DNA from: Cycas panzhihuaensis
Taxonomy: Eukaryota; Cycadophyta
Direction: 5' to 3'
Assembly (NCBI GenBank): GCA_023213395.1
Contig: CM041465.1
Span: 5,828,001 to 5,892,000 of the forward strand
Length of the DNA stretch: 64,000 bases
Positions 25,612 to 36,022 of this stretch are shown here, piece after piece (position 1 is the first letter of the stretch; each line of letters opens with the position of its first letter). The position numbers and the translations under genes are program-made. The notes beneath the pieces are model-generated. The model was not told the origin of the DNA. It was given only the letters and a program-made list of their open reading frames with translations, and did no database searches.

Positions 25612-26161
25612 TATTTCCCAGGTACTGGGAATAGGTTCTTGGCAAGTCAACTCAGGTAAGTGTAGGTATGCTTCTATCCTTTACCTTTGTCAATCCTTTA
25701 GAATGGTAGATTGAAGCATCCTTTTACTGCATGACTGATTGATACATTTGAGTGATCATCTTGTATCCACTGCTTGATCATATTACTTGACACTCTTTCA
25801 GCCTATGATGATTTGTGGGACATGCATCCCCATGGCACTCCATAACACTCCTATGCACCTCTATGTTGTCTTAAGCATTGCCTAGCCTGTATGATCTGTT
25901 CACACCCTTATCGCCACATCACAACCCCTAGTGCCCTGCTAGGTGTGATTGGTGCATTCCTATCCATTTGCTAGCTTCCTAGGAATCCTACCTCACCCTA
26001 TTCGGTCTAGGTCATCCCTTCTATATGGTTGTCCCCAGCCATCTGGATAGAGGGCCAGCCCCTCCTAGGCCTGGGGTACCCTTATTTAGGGATCCCAGGC
26101 ATCTTTTCTTCTCTTATATTTTGCTTTTGTCACTGCACCGTGGTAAATGTCATGGTATTAC

Positions 26162-26191
26162 GGTAAACTTCATGGTACCACAAAGTTTACC
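26162..26191. promoter_or_regulatory. GTAC-centred palindrome in Gypsy-2 5' LTR
   Basis: GGTAAACTT and AAGTTTACC form perfect 9-bp arms around a TGGTACCA core, giving a near-perfect 30-bp palindrome. Homologous or analogous palindromes occur at 59,306, 41,870, 30,092 and 56,726. The function is unknown. Confidence 0.7.
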
Positions 26192-27122
26192 ATAGGGTGA
26201 CTGTCACAAATCATTTTTTTTAATCTTCCATGGCAAATTTTACTTTTTTTGTGAAACTATTACGTGGCTTAGTCATCCCTGAGTCCTAGCCTAATCTTAA
26301 TCATCCAATTAATCTAGGGTTAGGTATAAGACCCAAAAAGACTTCATTTTCTTAGGGGCTTCTTCCATTCATTCTTCTCTCTTCTCCTACTTTCACAAGT
26401 AAGTTTATGCAAGAGCGCCCTGCAACATCTGAGATACTTATGTCCCAGCCTATGATCTACCCTCTCCAGCTTAGATCTATGATAGTAGGCCCATGAATAA
26501 GCTTCTCTAAGCAAGGATATATTCCAAGTCTCACCTCCACGCATGACCATCAAGTTTCACTAAGCTTCTCTTCACGTTTCATAGCTTTTGTAGGGATCCA
26601 CCTACAAGCCTCACATAATTGTCCTTTTCTACCATTTTCTTAGGTAAACCTACCACTAATCTAGCCATAGCAGGTACCACTTCATGTGTATTTTCTTTTG
26701 TTCCTTTTAGCTTCCCTAAAGAGTTTGGATCACTTTGTATACTTTCCTTTTCATAGTTTTCCACCACATACAGGAGGCATCCCCTCCATTCTTCTTTATC
26801 TGTCCATTTTACCTTCCTTCTTTCTCTTGGTTTCCCCAAGGAGGCTATGAGAAGAGGTCCTAAAAGAGCAAGAGAAAGGAGATAAGGCAGGTTCTTCACC
26901 CAACTAGGCCTACTCCTTAAGGGAAACCCCCTTCTCTCCTTTTCCTCCTCCTCTCTTGTGCCTTTCTTGAGTTACCAAGAAGCTCTTAGAAGAAGGCCAT
27001 CACTAGTATCAGCATACATAACCCCTTCCTGTGCTAGTTCCAGGCCTGAGCACCTCATATGGGTAGAGATTATATCCCTTAGTTGTGTCACATATCTCCT
27101 TTAGGTGTTAGCTTAGTCAAAA

Positions 27123-27156
27123 GTTGCAAAACGTTGCACATTGCAACATTTGCAAC
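27123..27156. promoter_or_regulatory. TTGCA hairpin in Gypsy-2 5' LTR
   Basis: An inverted repeat with outer arms GTTGCAAA/TTTGCAAC and inner arms built on GTTGCA/TGCAAC, a 3-base loop, one bulge and one mismatch. The 3' LTR copy is at 60,254-60,287. Confidence 0.6.
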
Positions 27157-28708
27157 ATTGGTAGTACTTACAAACCTTAAGCTACCTATTTATCTCACTA
27201 CTAGATGTTATTTAGGCTATTTTGATTTATTTTTCATGTACTTGGGGATAGCATGGAGGTGTGTACATTAGAGGGTATCCATTCTGAGGCTAACCATCTG
27301 TGTCCTTTATCTTGTCTTGTGTGTATTGAGGAGATCGAAAGTTTTTTTTTTTATTTAGAGATTTACTTTGATTAAAGTGCTTTGCTTGCAACATTTTGGG
27401 CACTTTGCATCTACATATATATATATCTATTTGGTATTCTAGTAGCCCCTTGGAAAAGGGTGGAGTACTTTTATGATTGTAGGTTCTACCATGTCATTCA
27501 CGGAGGAGAATCGCTTCAATCTGGTATGCCTCTTACTTTCTTTTCCTTGATCATTTCTATTCCTAGCATAGTCTTTCCTTTTGTTTCTTTATCTTTTTTT
27601 TTCTTTTACTTTGAGGAAGGTAAGAGAGCCCCAATGCCATCACTCTACAATGCCCATGTGTTGGGAAAAGAAAAGGGAGAAGCAAATGTAATGCAAGATG
27701 ACATCCTTGTTTCAGTCGTATAACCTTCTAGGTACGTTGCCCTCCTCTCTTCATAGCTCTTTTCTCTTTTCTTGTCTTTTAAGTTTATTTGCTTGTATAA
27801 TCAAAACATAAAAGGAAAAGAGAAAAGGAACTTGTTTATATCTACCATTTACATTCTTAGGAAAGAGCATGAGATAGGAACTATACCCTCCTCCTTTCTT
27901 CTTGATTGCATACAACCCCTTTTAGGCTTTGCATCTTTAGCGTGTATGTTTGTGCTTGATTAGTTTGCCTCCTTCATTCTATTTTTCTCCCATATTAAAG
28001 TGAAAAGAGAGTGAGGACTTATATTTGAGAGTAAACAAGAGTACACTTATTATTTTTATACGATCCCTTTGCATTTTGTTTACTCATACATACAACTAGT
28101 TAGATCTCACTTCACCATCATACATCGAATGTTGAACCTTTCATGCATAGGATAATGAAAGCTTCTTTTGTCATCGTCATTTATTTCCTTAAACTCACTT
28201 TAGGTGGGTTAGGCTAGGGAGGATCCATCCTCCAGCACATCCTCCTCTAACTCTGTCACACTCATATTAACCAAATAATCTTGACATCTCCTACTTTGGG
28301 TTGGTCTTGTTCCTGAGGTGGTTGTCCAATGCTATCCTTGCAAGCATGCACCTCCTGTGTCACTTGCCTATATATATTTCATTCATACCTTCTCATCTTC
28401 CATGAGGATCCATTCCCTCATTGGGACTTACCCTTCCCTTCTAGCCATCTAAGGGTAGGAAGATCTGCATCTTGAGGTTACTTGGGAAACCGAGGATATC
28501 CCTTTCTTGTGCTACCTCCAAAACTAAAACTAAGTTACCTAGAGGGAAGTTGTGCACCATCTGTAGGTCCCAAACCTATGTTCTAATGCATGGACGCCCT
28601 ATGCAGGTGATTTCTATCACTTGTTGGATTGATTCTATATTCTGAAGCCTTCTGTTAATCAACCTAATCCTAACTAGGTGTAGTTACCATCCCATAGATG
28701 TGATTCCA

Positions 28709-28729
28709 CTCGTGACCATATTAGGGACC
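28709..28729 (+). other. Gypsy-2 primer-binding site
   Basis: CTCGTGACCATATTAGGGACC directly follows the LTR and aligns with the Gypsy-3 site, which reads CTAGTGACCATATTGGGGAC and one further base. The primer tRNA is not identified. Confidence 0.65.
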
Positions 28730-29505
28730 CACCACTAAGGGAATTATTCTTTCTCCCTTCCTGTTGGTGCTACTTCCTCTTGGTGGCCTTCCCTTTTGGT
28801 TTTATTGGGTAGCCCTCAATATACGCATTACTTTGTTTCTTCTTTCTTCAAACCAACAAGTAGAACTTGTATGTGTTGATTCTCACGTTGCTTACAAGGT
28901 CTACCTCCACTGTTGGAAGAACCCTTATATCACTCCCTTCCTACATCAGATCCTGATTTGATTATGGAGGGATCTCTTTTAGATTGGGCATACTATACCT
29001 ATGCATCCAATTCCCTTGAGCTCTCTGCTTCTTTCTAAGGGTCTATCCAAGGAAGAGAAGATCCCATCTTTCATCTGGGTGACTAGCAACACCTGTAATC
29101 TCACCATCCTTCTACTCATGAAGTAGAGTCTTCATCTCCTTTAGAGTTTCACCACCACCACAATGATCCTCATTAGGATTGTCCTACGGGGTCTACTTCT
29201 TATGAGGTTCCTTCCACCTCTTACAATCAAGAAGATACCCCTCTTATCGATGTAGTAGAAGCCCTAAGTCAATGTTTCGAAGCTACCCATCTCCAACCAT
29301 ACCCTAAGTAGTTTGAGAACGTCTTGCGAAGCATTGTGCTTCCTTCTCCTACGTCTCCCTTGCCTCACTCATCCCATTCAACTTCCTTACCTATGATGAG
29401 ACTACCTCTCACTTCATCCTCTTCTTCCCATGGTTTATGTTCCTTGGGGACTACTCAAGGCATGTCTTCTTCTCAACTCAAGTTGAGCATGCCCCCGTCT
29501 AGTTA
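28730..29505 (+). pseudogene. Gypsy-2 gag N-terminal fragment
   Basis: The plus-strand N-terminal part of gag. Blocks RCLQGLPPLLEEP, MEGSLLDWAYYTYA, YEVPSTSYNQEDTP and EALSQCFEATHLQP correspond to RHLRGLPPLLEDP, MEGYPLDWAYHAFA, YEVPSTSYDHIDTP and EALSECFHAAHLQS of the Gypsy-3 gag (38.8-39.5 kb, reverse). It is serine/proline-rich at its end and has several stops. Homology stops at about 29,500, where the sequence switches to the 3' region of Gypsy-3. The gag core, zinc-binding part and start of protease are absent from this copy. Confidence 0.8.
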
Positions 29506-29587
29506 AATAACTAGTCTTCCTATGACCATCGTCTATCCACCACCTACTAGAGCGCAAACAGAGACAGTGTCTGTTGGGGCCCCTGCC

Positions 29588-29596
29588 TATATAAGG
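29588..29596 (+). promoter_or_regulatory. TATA box for the Gypsy-3 antisense gene
   Basis: TATATAAGG on the plus strand, within GGGGCCCCTGCC-TATATAAGG. It lies about 600 bp upstream of the antisense reading frame and points toward it. The same block, GGGCCCCTGCCTATATAGGG, occurs in Gypsy-2 at 57,263-57,281 on the reverse strand. Promoter activity is inferred. Confidence 0.5.
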
Positions 29597-30036
29597 AAAA
29601 TTGATGAAAACGAGATTCATTTTCACGGGCTCCCAAACGAATCCAGAGCCATTTCCTTACGCAATGGAGCACTAGCCGACTTTGGAGGCATACAGAGGGA
29701 GATCAAACTATCCGATCAGAGTCAGAGGACAGTCGTTAGAATCGCGGAGACGAGATGGCAAGCACTTGGCCAGATCTAGTGAGTGGATCTCAGAAACCAT
29801 AACCCATCTGATGATTTGAAGTTCAATGCTTTTTGTAGATTTTTATGTATATTTTTGGGCCCTGTATAGGCAAAAGAAGATCTCCTAGAGTCCAAATTGG
29901 ACCCAGAGAGAGGCAGGACCAGGGCATTAGGCAGCCCTAGTCCCAATGGGCCTAGTTGTGGCCCACGAGGGAAAACATTTAGGGTTTTTTGGGCAAAAAA
30001 TGCCCCCTTTTAGGTGGGTGACGTTCACAATATAAC

Positions 30037-30060
30037 AAAGATCACGGTGTCGTGATCTTT
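30037..30060. promoter_or_regulatory. Perfect 10-bp hairpin in the antisense leader
   Basis: AAAGATCACG and CGTGATCTTT are perfect inverted arms around a GTGT loop. The Gypsy-2 copy has a different hairpin (56,762-56,790) in the same part of the leader. Confidence 0.7.
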
Positions 30061-30091
30061 ACCGTGGAGCCTGATCGTCACGCAACCTGGG

Positions 30092-30119
30092 CCAAACTCC
30101 TCGGTACCACGAAGTTTGG
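30092..30119. promoter_or_regulatory. GTAC-centred palindrome in the antisense leader (Gypsy-3)
   Basis: Outer arms CCAAACT/AGTTTGG are perfect around a GGTACC core. The design matches the LTR palindrome at 26,162 but with different outer bases. Confidence 0.65.
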
Positions 30120-30211
30120 TACAATGCGAATATAAAATTACAGAAAAAAGAAGATGGGGGCCCGAGGGACCCCAAATCTCGACTAAGCGAGGCTGAGAGG
30201 TAGTCTAGAGG

Positions 30212-32164
30212 ATGAGGGATGAGTATAGGTTAGAGTCTGATGTGTTTTATGGCATTTTGCAAGTCATGATCACAGTGGAGAACCACGAGAACATAGGTAT
30301 GGCTATGCTTAGCTTCATTGAGATAACGTCGAGAGAGGACAGGGAGATCCTGCTGAGATGTGGCCTACTAAAGGTCATGAGGACACCCCAGTACACATCA
30401 GATCAATGATTACTGGTAGATATAGTGTCACACTAGGACAGGCAAAGATATGTCTTCCACTTACCCTAAGTGGGAGATGTATCAATGATGCTCGAGGACA
30501 TCAGGAGGATACTGGGAGTACCGACGATAGGGAGGCCAGTGATATTAGGAGAGCTACCCATCAATGAGGCAGTACATAAGGAGGCTGCCACATTCTTCAC
30601 AGGCTCAGATAGGTGGGAGAGGTGAGGGATCCCTCTCCAGACCATGGTGATGTTGGGAGTTCTTCAAGTGAGGAAGTTGATTACACTATGCATTCTGTTC
30701 CGGATATCCCAAAAATAGAATTATAGGGATATACCCAGAGGATGGATGGATGTAGTGCATTGGTGCAAGGTAGGAGAGAGGATGGATTGAGCTACCCTCA
30801 TAATGATGAACCTCGTCACACAGTTGGATGCCATTCAGGTAGTAGGGAGGGTCGAACTGTCATACAGTATGTTACTACAATGCTAGTTCTTTGGCCACTT
30901 TGGAGTAGTGGCACCGACAAGGAGAGCACACCCTATCTAAGAGTGGGGCCCGATGGTACATAGGTGGCAGACTAGGTTGAGAGGGACCGAGGACCAGGCA
31001 CATGTCTGTTGCTCGGTGGAGGCCACATCGCTAAACCTCCTCACTATGATAGACTACATATCAGATCTATATAGAGTGGTGAGGTGGGATGGCGATGACA
31101 AGGCAGGCAGGGCAGGAGTGCCCCCAGGAGATGAAAAGGATGGTGATGGAGGTGATGGGGCCAGCCCATCACGAGCTATAGGAGAGGTGGGTCCATTAGG
31201 GACTACGGGCAGAGGCGAGTCCATCGGGGTTGCGGTGGAGGCGAGGCCCATCGGGAGTCAGAGGAGAGTAGGCTACGGATTGTCAGGAGGTCTGAAGAGA
31301 CAACTGCACTAGCTGTGGAGAGGAGGGATGTCCTATTTGCTAAGGCGGTGCTAAGGAGGTACCTAAGGAGGAGGAGGTACCTGCAACTGGTGGAGTGCCC
31401 AAGGCAGAGGCAATCACCCGAGTAGAAGAGCTGACAGTCACACCAGGTAAGACATAACCTTCTCCTGTCATCATTTGATTGCTAGATACACATATAATTT
31501 AATTTTTGGTTTGATATGTGTATGGACATATGCTGATATATGACATGTTGGATTTGCAGGTATAGTGGACATCCAGAGACTGGTAGAGGCAGTAGTCTAA
31601 GAGATATTCCCTTGGGCCTACGCGGAGGGGCAACCTCCCATCTAGATGGGTGATAAACCCATATCGGCAGGCGGCCATGCAGCAGCATTCATCCCATTGG
31701 TAAGGGCGAGAGACATATGGATTGCGGAGTCCCAAGAGCATAAGGTACATGTGAGATGGCAGCAGGTAGAGTTGGACACCACCCAAGCAGAGAGGGATGC
31801 TCTACAGAGTCGAGTACAGGTGCTGGAGGCTTAAGGAGGAGCCAGAGGGGATATGGGGAGCTATATCTAGCTAGCAGTGATGGAGGAGCATCTCAGGGGG
31901 ATGGAGGAGAGGCTCTGCCTCGTGGAGATAGAGCAGGATCGTATCTAGGCCTGATATGATCAACTGGTAGATGAGGTAGCATTGAGGTCGGCGTAGAGCA
32001 AGACACAGACCCACACAATGGCGACGACCCCAAGGAGGCCACGGGATGAGGAGAGCGAGGCAGGAGGTTTGTAGAGACTGAGGAGGAGTCTTGGAGGGAT
32101 GTGGTCCCTAAGAGAGGGATCACATCAACCAGGAGATGATGCACTAGGGGCAGGGAAGCAGTAG
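30212..32164 (+). pseudogene. Antisense plant-mobile-domain-like gene of Gypsy-3, two exons
   Basis: A gene on the strand opposite to the Gypsy-3 pol. Exon 1 keeps one frame from 30,212 to 31,312 with about eight stops, mostly at Trp or Gln codons. Residues YVFHLP-stop-VGDV, LEDIRRILGVP and GRPV match the plant mobile domain pattern (FHLP.GE.T.TL.DV..L.GLP..G.PV). Later blocks are RGWMDVVHWCKVGER and LSYSMLLQC. An acidic, Gly-rich linker with a frame change leads to a GT-AG intron (31,447-31,559). Exon 2 reads IVDIQRLVEAVV, then RARDIWIAES and a likely coiled coil, ending at TAG 32,162. The Gypsy-2 copy (54,655-56,590) has the same frame, intron and stop. The start is uncertain: a further small intron may end near 30,265. 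The domain call is from memory of the family; its role in the element is unknown. Confidence 0.75.
31447..31559 (+). other. Intron of the antisense gene (Gypsy-3)
   Basis: CACCAG|GTAAGA at the donor and TTGGATTTGCAG|GT at the acceptor, 113 bp, T-rich before the acceptor. Joining the exons keeps the frame (TPG then IVDIQ). The same intron is found in the Gypsy-2 copy (55,258-55,374, 117 bp). Confidence 0.75.
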
Positions 32165-32812
32165 AGTAGTGTATAGGAGTTTTTGTTTTAGACAGGGGAA
32201 AGCACAGACCTCCAGGGAGTCACCATATGTAGTCACATGATTATACCCTCCCTGCAAGGACACCAATTTCCCATAGATGATGTACCATACCATTTGTATG
32301 ATATGACACATAGTTATTTTTGATGTATATAGATGGGGTGATTGATACCCCATTTAGTATATGATGATGTGTACCGTGATATGTATGTTTTGTTTGTATG
32401 TTTATGTATGTGTATGAGTTTTTTGTTATGATATTTGCTTATGCGCATTTCCTTTCATGTGGGACTATGTTCCTAATAGAAGCATATACAATCAGCATGA
32501 GTAGAGGTGACAAACATATGTGGGGCTAGGAAACAAGGCGACACGCATGTCCACATAGGAGTATAGCGGGATATGTAAAGGAAATGCTAAATAGGATAGG
32601 AGTGACAATACTCCCAAAATGTCATCCTAATTGGGGGATGCCTAATAGAAGGACAAGGTCCTAAGGAAATAGGAACAAGGGTTCCATGGGAGGAACAAAA
32701 AAAAGACAATAAGGCCACCCTAAGCCGTCATTCCACCTGTGGCTAGGAGGAATGGGAACAAGCTTAAGATGGTAGTTTAGGCTCATTTCAAAGCGTGAAT
32801 GAGATGATAAAG
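32165..32812 (-). other. Gypsy-3 spacer between integrase and antisense gene
   Basis: About 650 bp separate the two convergent stop codons. It aligns in inverted orientation with 53,896-54,654 of Gypsy-2, including a CATTCCACCTGTG block and CTCCTATGTG...ACATG. No coding frame is evident. It would hold the 3' ends of both transcripts. Confidence 0.6.
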
Positions 32813-33990
32813 TCATATGTAGAATTTCTTGAGGAATTTTCCGTTAACAGCTTTCTCAAACTCAAGGCCCTCCAAGGTGGCGATCCTATAGGCGTCGTTA
32901 TCAAGGCTCTTGAGAACGATAAAGGGGCCAACCCATTTGGGTCCGAATTTAGTCAAGTGATCATGGAGATATTCTAATTTGAGGACATGGTCCCTAGAAT
33001 ACAAAGGACAAGAATGGAGATATTTATCATAGGTCCTTTGCGAGTGACCCTTTGATGTGAGGTTAGCCCAGTAGGTAGCTAAACGTCTCTCATCCAAGGC
33101 CTCGAGGTCTAAGAAGTAAGCCTGACGGATCAACTCCTCATCAATAAGACCTCGAAGGGAAACTCATAGAGAGGGAATCTCCACTTCCAACGGGAGCACT
33201 ACCTCGGTCCCGTAGACTAGGGAGAACGGAGTCATCCCCATAGCATCATAGATAGAGGTACGGTAAGCCCATAGGGTGGAAGAGAGCTAAAGGTGCCAGT
33301 CTCTTTGAGACTAAGTGATAGTTTTCTTTAAGATGTTAACAAGGGTCTTGTTGAACGACTTGACTTGACCATTTACCTGGGGGTAATAAGAGGAGGAAGT
33401 TTTGTGATAGATTTTAAACTTCTCATAAAGCTCATCCATCTCCTTATTACAAAATGGGGTTCTTTTGTCTGTGATCAAGACGTCGGGAATCCCAAAGTGG
33501 CAAATGATGTACTAGTAAATGAAAGTAGTTATCATCTTACCAGGAGTAGTAATCAGAGGGATGGCTTCCGCCCATTTAGTAAAGTATTCTGTGGCAGTCA
33601 AGATAAACTTATACTACAATGAAGAAGGTGGGGATATAGGCCTGATGAGGTCTAGACCCCACTGAGTGAAAGGCCATGGAGATACGATAGGATGAAGAGC
33701 CTCAAAAGTCATATGGGAGATGTTAGTATGTTCCTAACATCGCCAACATCTCAAGGCATAGGCATGGGCATCCTTGAAGAGGGATGGCTAGAGGAATAAC
33801 CAATAGTAGCCCATACGGATGATCCTCTAGGCCATGGATTGGCCCCCAAAGTGGCCCCCACAAATGCCATGGTTGCATTCGCGGAGTATTTGGTCTACTT
33901 CCTCAGGAGTGACGTAGCAGAGGAGGATCCCATTGAAAGACCTCTTGTACAATACTTCATCCATGAGGAAGTATTGCCTAGCATTGGTCC
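32813..33990 (-). pseudogene. Gypsy-3 integrase (broken)
   Basis: Integrase inserts element cDNA. On the reverse strand the order is: a zinc-binding block with CGGHFGGQS and CWRC (about 33,740-33,880); core residues GLDLIRPISP (first Asp), LITDKRTPFCNKE (second Asp) and YYPQVNGQVKSFN, where the catalytic Glu is Lys; then the C-terminal FGPKWVGPFIVLKS...AYRIATLEG block ending at 32,813. The Gypsy-2 copy keeps Glu (NGQVESFN). Several stops break the frame, but the last 106 residues are open. No chromodomain is seen after the GPF block. Confidence 0.85.
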
Positions 33991-34030
33991 AGATACGAGA
34001 TCTAACCTTATTACTAACTTCAGGGCGGTA

Positions 34031-35728
34031 TTATTGTTGTGTGAGGTATCGTATGATGTCATAATACCACTCGCTATCAACGAGTGGATAGGAAGGAATG
34101 CCTTGAATGGTCAAGATAGACTCATCAGGAAGAGAATCGTCAACAGGAGCATTGAGCGAGTTAGGGATAGGGGCATCTATGAGTTGTTCAGCCACTACCA
34201 TCCCTTTCTTCAATTTCCTATTAACGATATGAAGATCAAATTCCTGAAGAAGGATAGCCCAATGACCTGCCCTACCTGTCAAGTCAGAACGAGTGAGTAG
34301 ATATCGTAAGGGATCAGATTGGATGATTACCTTGGTAGTGTTACCGAGCAAGTAGTGTCTAAACTTCTTAGTTGCATGAACCAAGGAGAGACATTCCTTC
34401 TTGGCTAGAGAGTAGTTGAATTTAGCAGCCACAAGGGTGTGGTTGATAAAGTAAATGGCTCTCTCGACTCTTGAATCATCCTCCTAAGCCAACATAGCGC
34501 CTAAGGACTCATTAGTCACAGAGGTATAGAGAATGAAAGGCTTATCGAAGCAAGGGGACACCAATGTTGGAGCAGAAGCAAGGGCTTCCTTAAGTCCTTC
34601 GAAGGCTTGTTGGCTCTTGGCCGACTAAACAAACGGGACTCCCTTCTTCAATAGGTTAGTCAAGGGTTTGGCACTTATAGCAAAGTCTACCAAAAAATAC
34701 CTAAGCAAATTGAGCCTACCTAGAAACGACTTGATCTGTCACTGGGTTCTAGGAGGCGGCATATCGAGGATTGCCTTGACTTTGTCAGGGTCAATCTGAA
34801 TTCCTTATTTTGATACAAGAAACCCAAGGAGTTTGCCCGAAGTAATAGCAAACACACATTTGAGTGGGTTTAAGCTTACGTGGTACTTGTAACACCGAGT
34901 GAAGATAACCCGCAAGTCTGAGGGATGATGGGCCCTGACACATGAAAGACCCATCATGTCATCCATAAAGACCTCCAACGTGTCGTCGATGAGGTTATGG
35001 AAGATAAAATACATCGTTAATTGGTAAGTAGTGCCTGCATTTTTTAGGCCGAAGGGCATTGCCTTGTAGGCAAAGGTACCCCACAGGGTGGTGAAGGCCA
35101 TCTTGTGGTGGTCTTTAGGAGAGATTTGGATGTGGTTGTAGCTAGAGAAGCCATCCATAAAGGACATGACTTCAAACCTGGTAGTTCGATCAATGATCTA
35201 ATTGATGAAAGGAAGTGGAAAGTTGTCTTTAGGATATACATTGTTGATATCATGGAAATCAACACATATCCAGATGGTCTCGTTCTTTTTAGTAATGGAA
35301 ATGATGTTGGACACCTATTTAGGGTTGTTGATAGAAGTAATGAGTCCAGCATCCAAAAGTTTCTCAACCTCTATCTTGACAGCGGTTGAGAATTTAGGAT
35401 GGAGAGGACGTTGTTTCTAGCACATAAGGCAGGTGCCGGGAATGGTAGTGAGATTGTGGGTGATAATGGAGGGGTCGATTCCCTTTATGTTAGAGTAATC
35501 CCATGTAAAGACATCCTGAAACTCCTGGAATAAAAGGGAATATTCCCTTACCTCATCAAGAGAGCATTTTGCCCCTACCTTAATGACCTTGCCCGGGGCT
35601 AAGACTATGTCCTTTGTTACCCCCATACACATGGCATTCTCCTCCTTGAAATGGAGAGGGGCAAGGTCAATAGGAAGAGATGGAACATGGGATGGAATTG
35701 GGTCAGCAAGTGTGGAGCCAATCACCAA
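34031..35728 (-). pseudogene. Gypsy-3 reverse transcriptase and RNase H (broken)
   Basis: RT makes element cDNA. Reverse-strand blocks in order: FQEFQDVFTWDYSNIKGIDP, LLDAGLITSI, ICVDFHDINN, MDGFSSYNHIQISPKD, FAYKAMPFGLKNAGTTYQ, and the catalytic FMDDMMG (about 34,965). Then come SLNPLKCVFA, a connection region, and RNase H with FILYTSVTNESLGAMLA, AIYFINHTLVAA, KECLSLVHATKKFRHYLLG and IIQSDPLRYLL. The first RNase H catalytic Asp of canonical Gypsy RNase H is replaced (YTSVTNES), as it is in Gypsy-2 (YASTTNES). About seven stops lie between the open pieces. Confidence 0.9.
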
Positions 35729-36022
35729 GACCTTCTAGTGGCCAAGCCTATGGTGACCAGAAGGAAAGTTGGGCGTGGAGCCTGCTAAGTGCTCAAGTAA
35801 AGCTTCATCATCTTTGAAGTAATCCACCCCGTGGATAACCTTACTTTGAATAGATGAGGAGCTAGAGGAAGTAGGAGTAACGAGACCATGGTGGTCAACA
35901 GGCTACCCAACATCCCTAAAAGACTCTAAGGGAGAGTCAAGAAGGGACTCTTCAAAAAGAGCAAGAGGGAGTTCCTTGAGACCATCACCTGTGGGGGGTG
36001 ATGGAGAGGAAGAGTCAAGGAC

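Larger units (their letters stand above)
25612..28708 (+). repeat. Gypsy-2 5' LTR
   Basis: A 3.1-kb direct repeat pairing with 58,757-61,857. It starts TATTTCCCAGG (the partner starts TGTTTCTTGAC, so the terminal TG has become TA) and ends GATTCCA. In the first 280 bp the two copies differ at about one position in nine by eye, clearly more than the Copia-F LTR pair. The short open frames inside (26,344-26,899 reverse, 27,382-27,723 forward) are not conserved as protein between LTRs. It contains a GTAC-centred palindrome at 26,162-26,191 and a TTGCA hairpin at 27,123-27,156. Confidence 0.9.

Noticed and set aside
26344-26899. Two reverse-strand open frames in the Gypsy-2 5' LTR, partly alignable with the 3' LTR.
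   Set aside because: The similarity is expected because the LTRs are copies of each other. The partner frame has several stops and no known domain is visible.
27382-27723. 113-codon forward open frame in the Gypsy-2 5' LTR.
   Set aside because: It contains a TA-repeat tract and T-rich runs, and the 3' LTR copy is interrupted. No domain is seen.
31054-31251. Reverse-strand proline-rich frame within the antisense gene of Gypsy-3.
   Set aside because: It is complementary to the Gly/acidic linker of the plus-strand frame, which is supported by the second copy.
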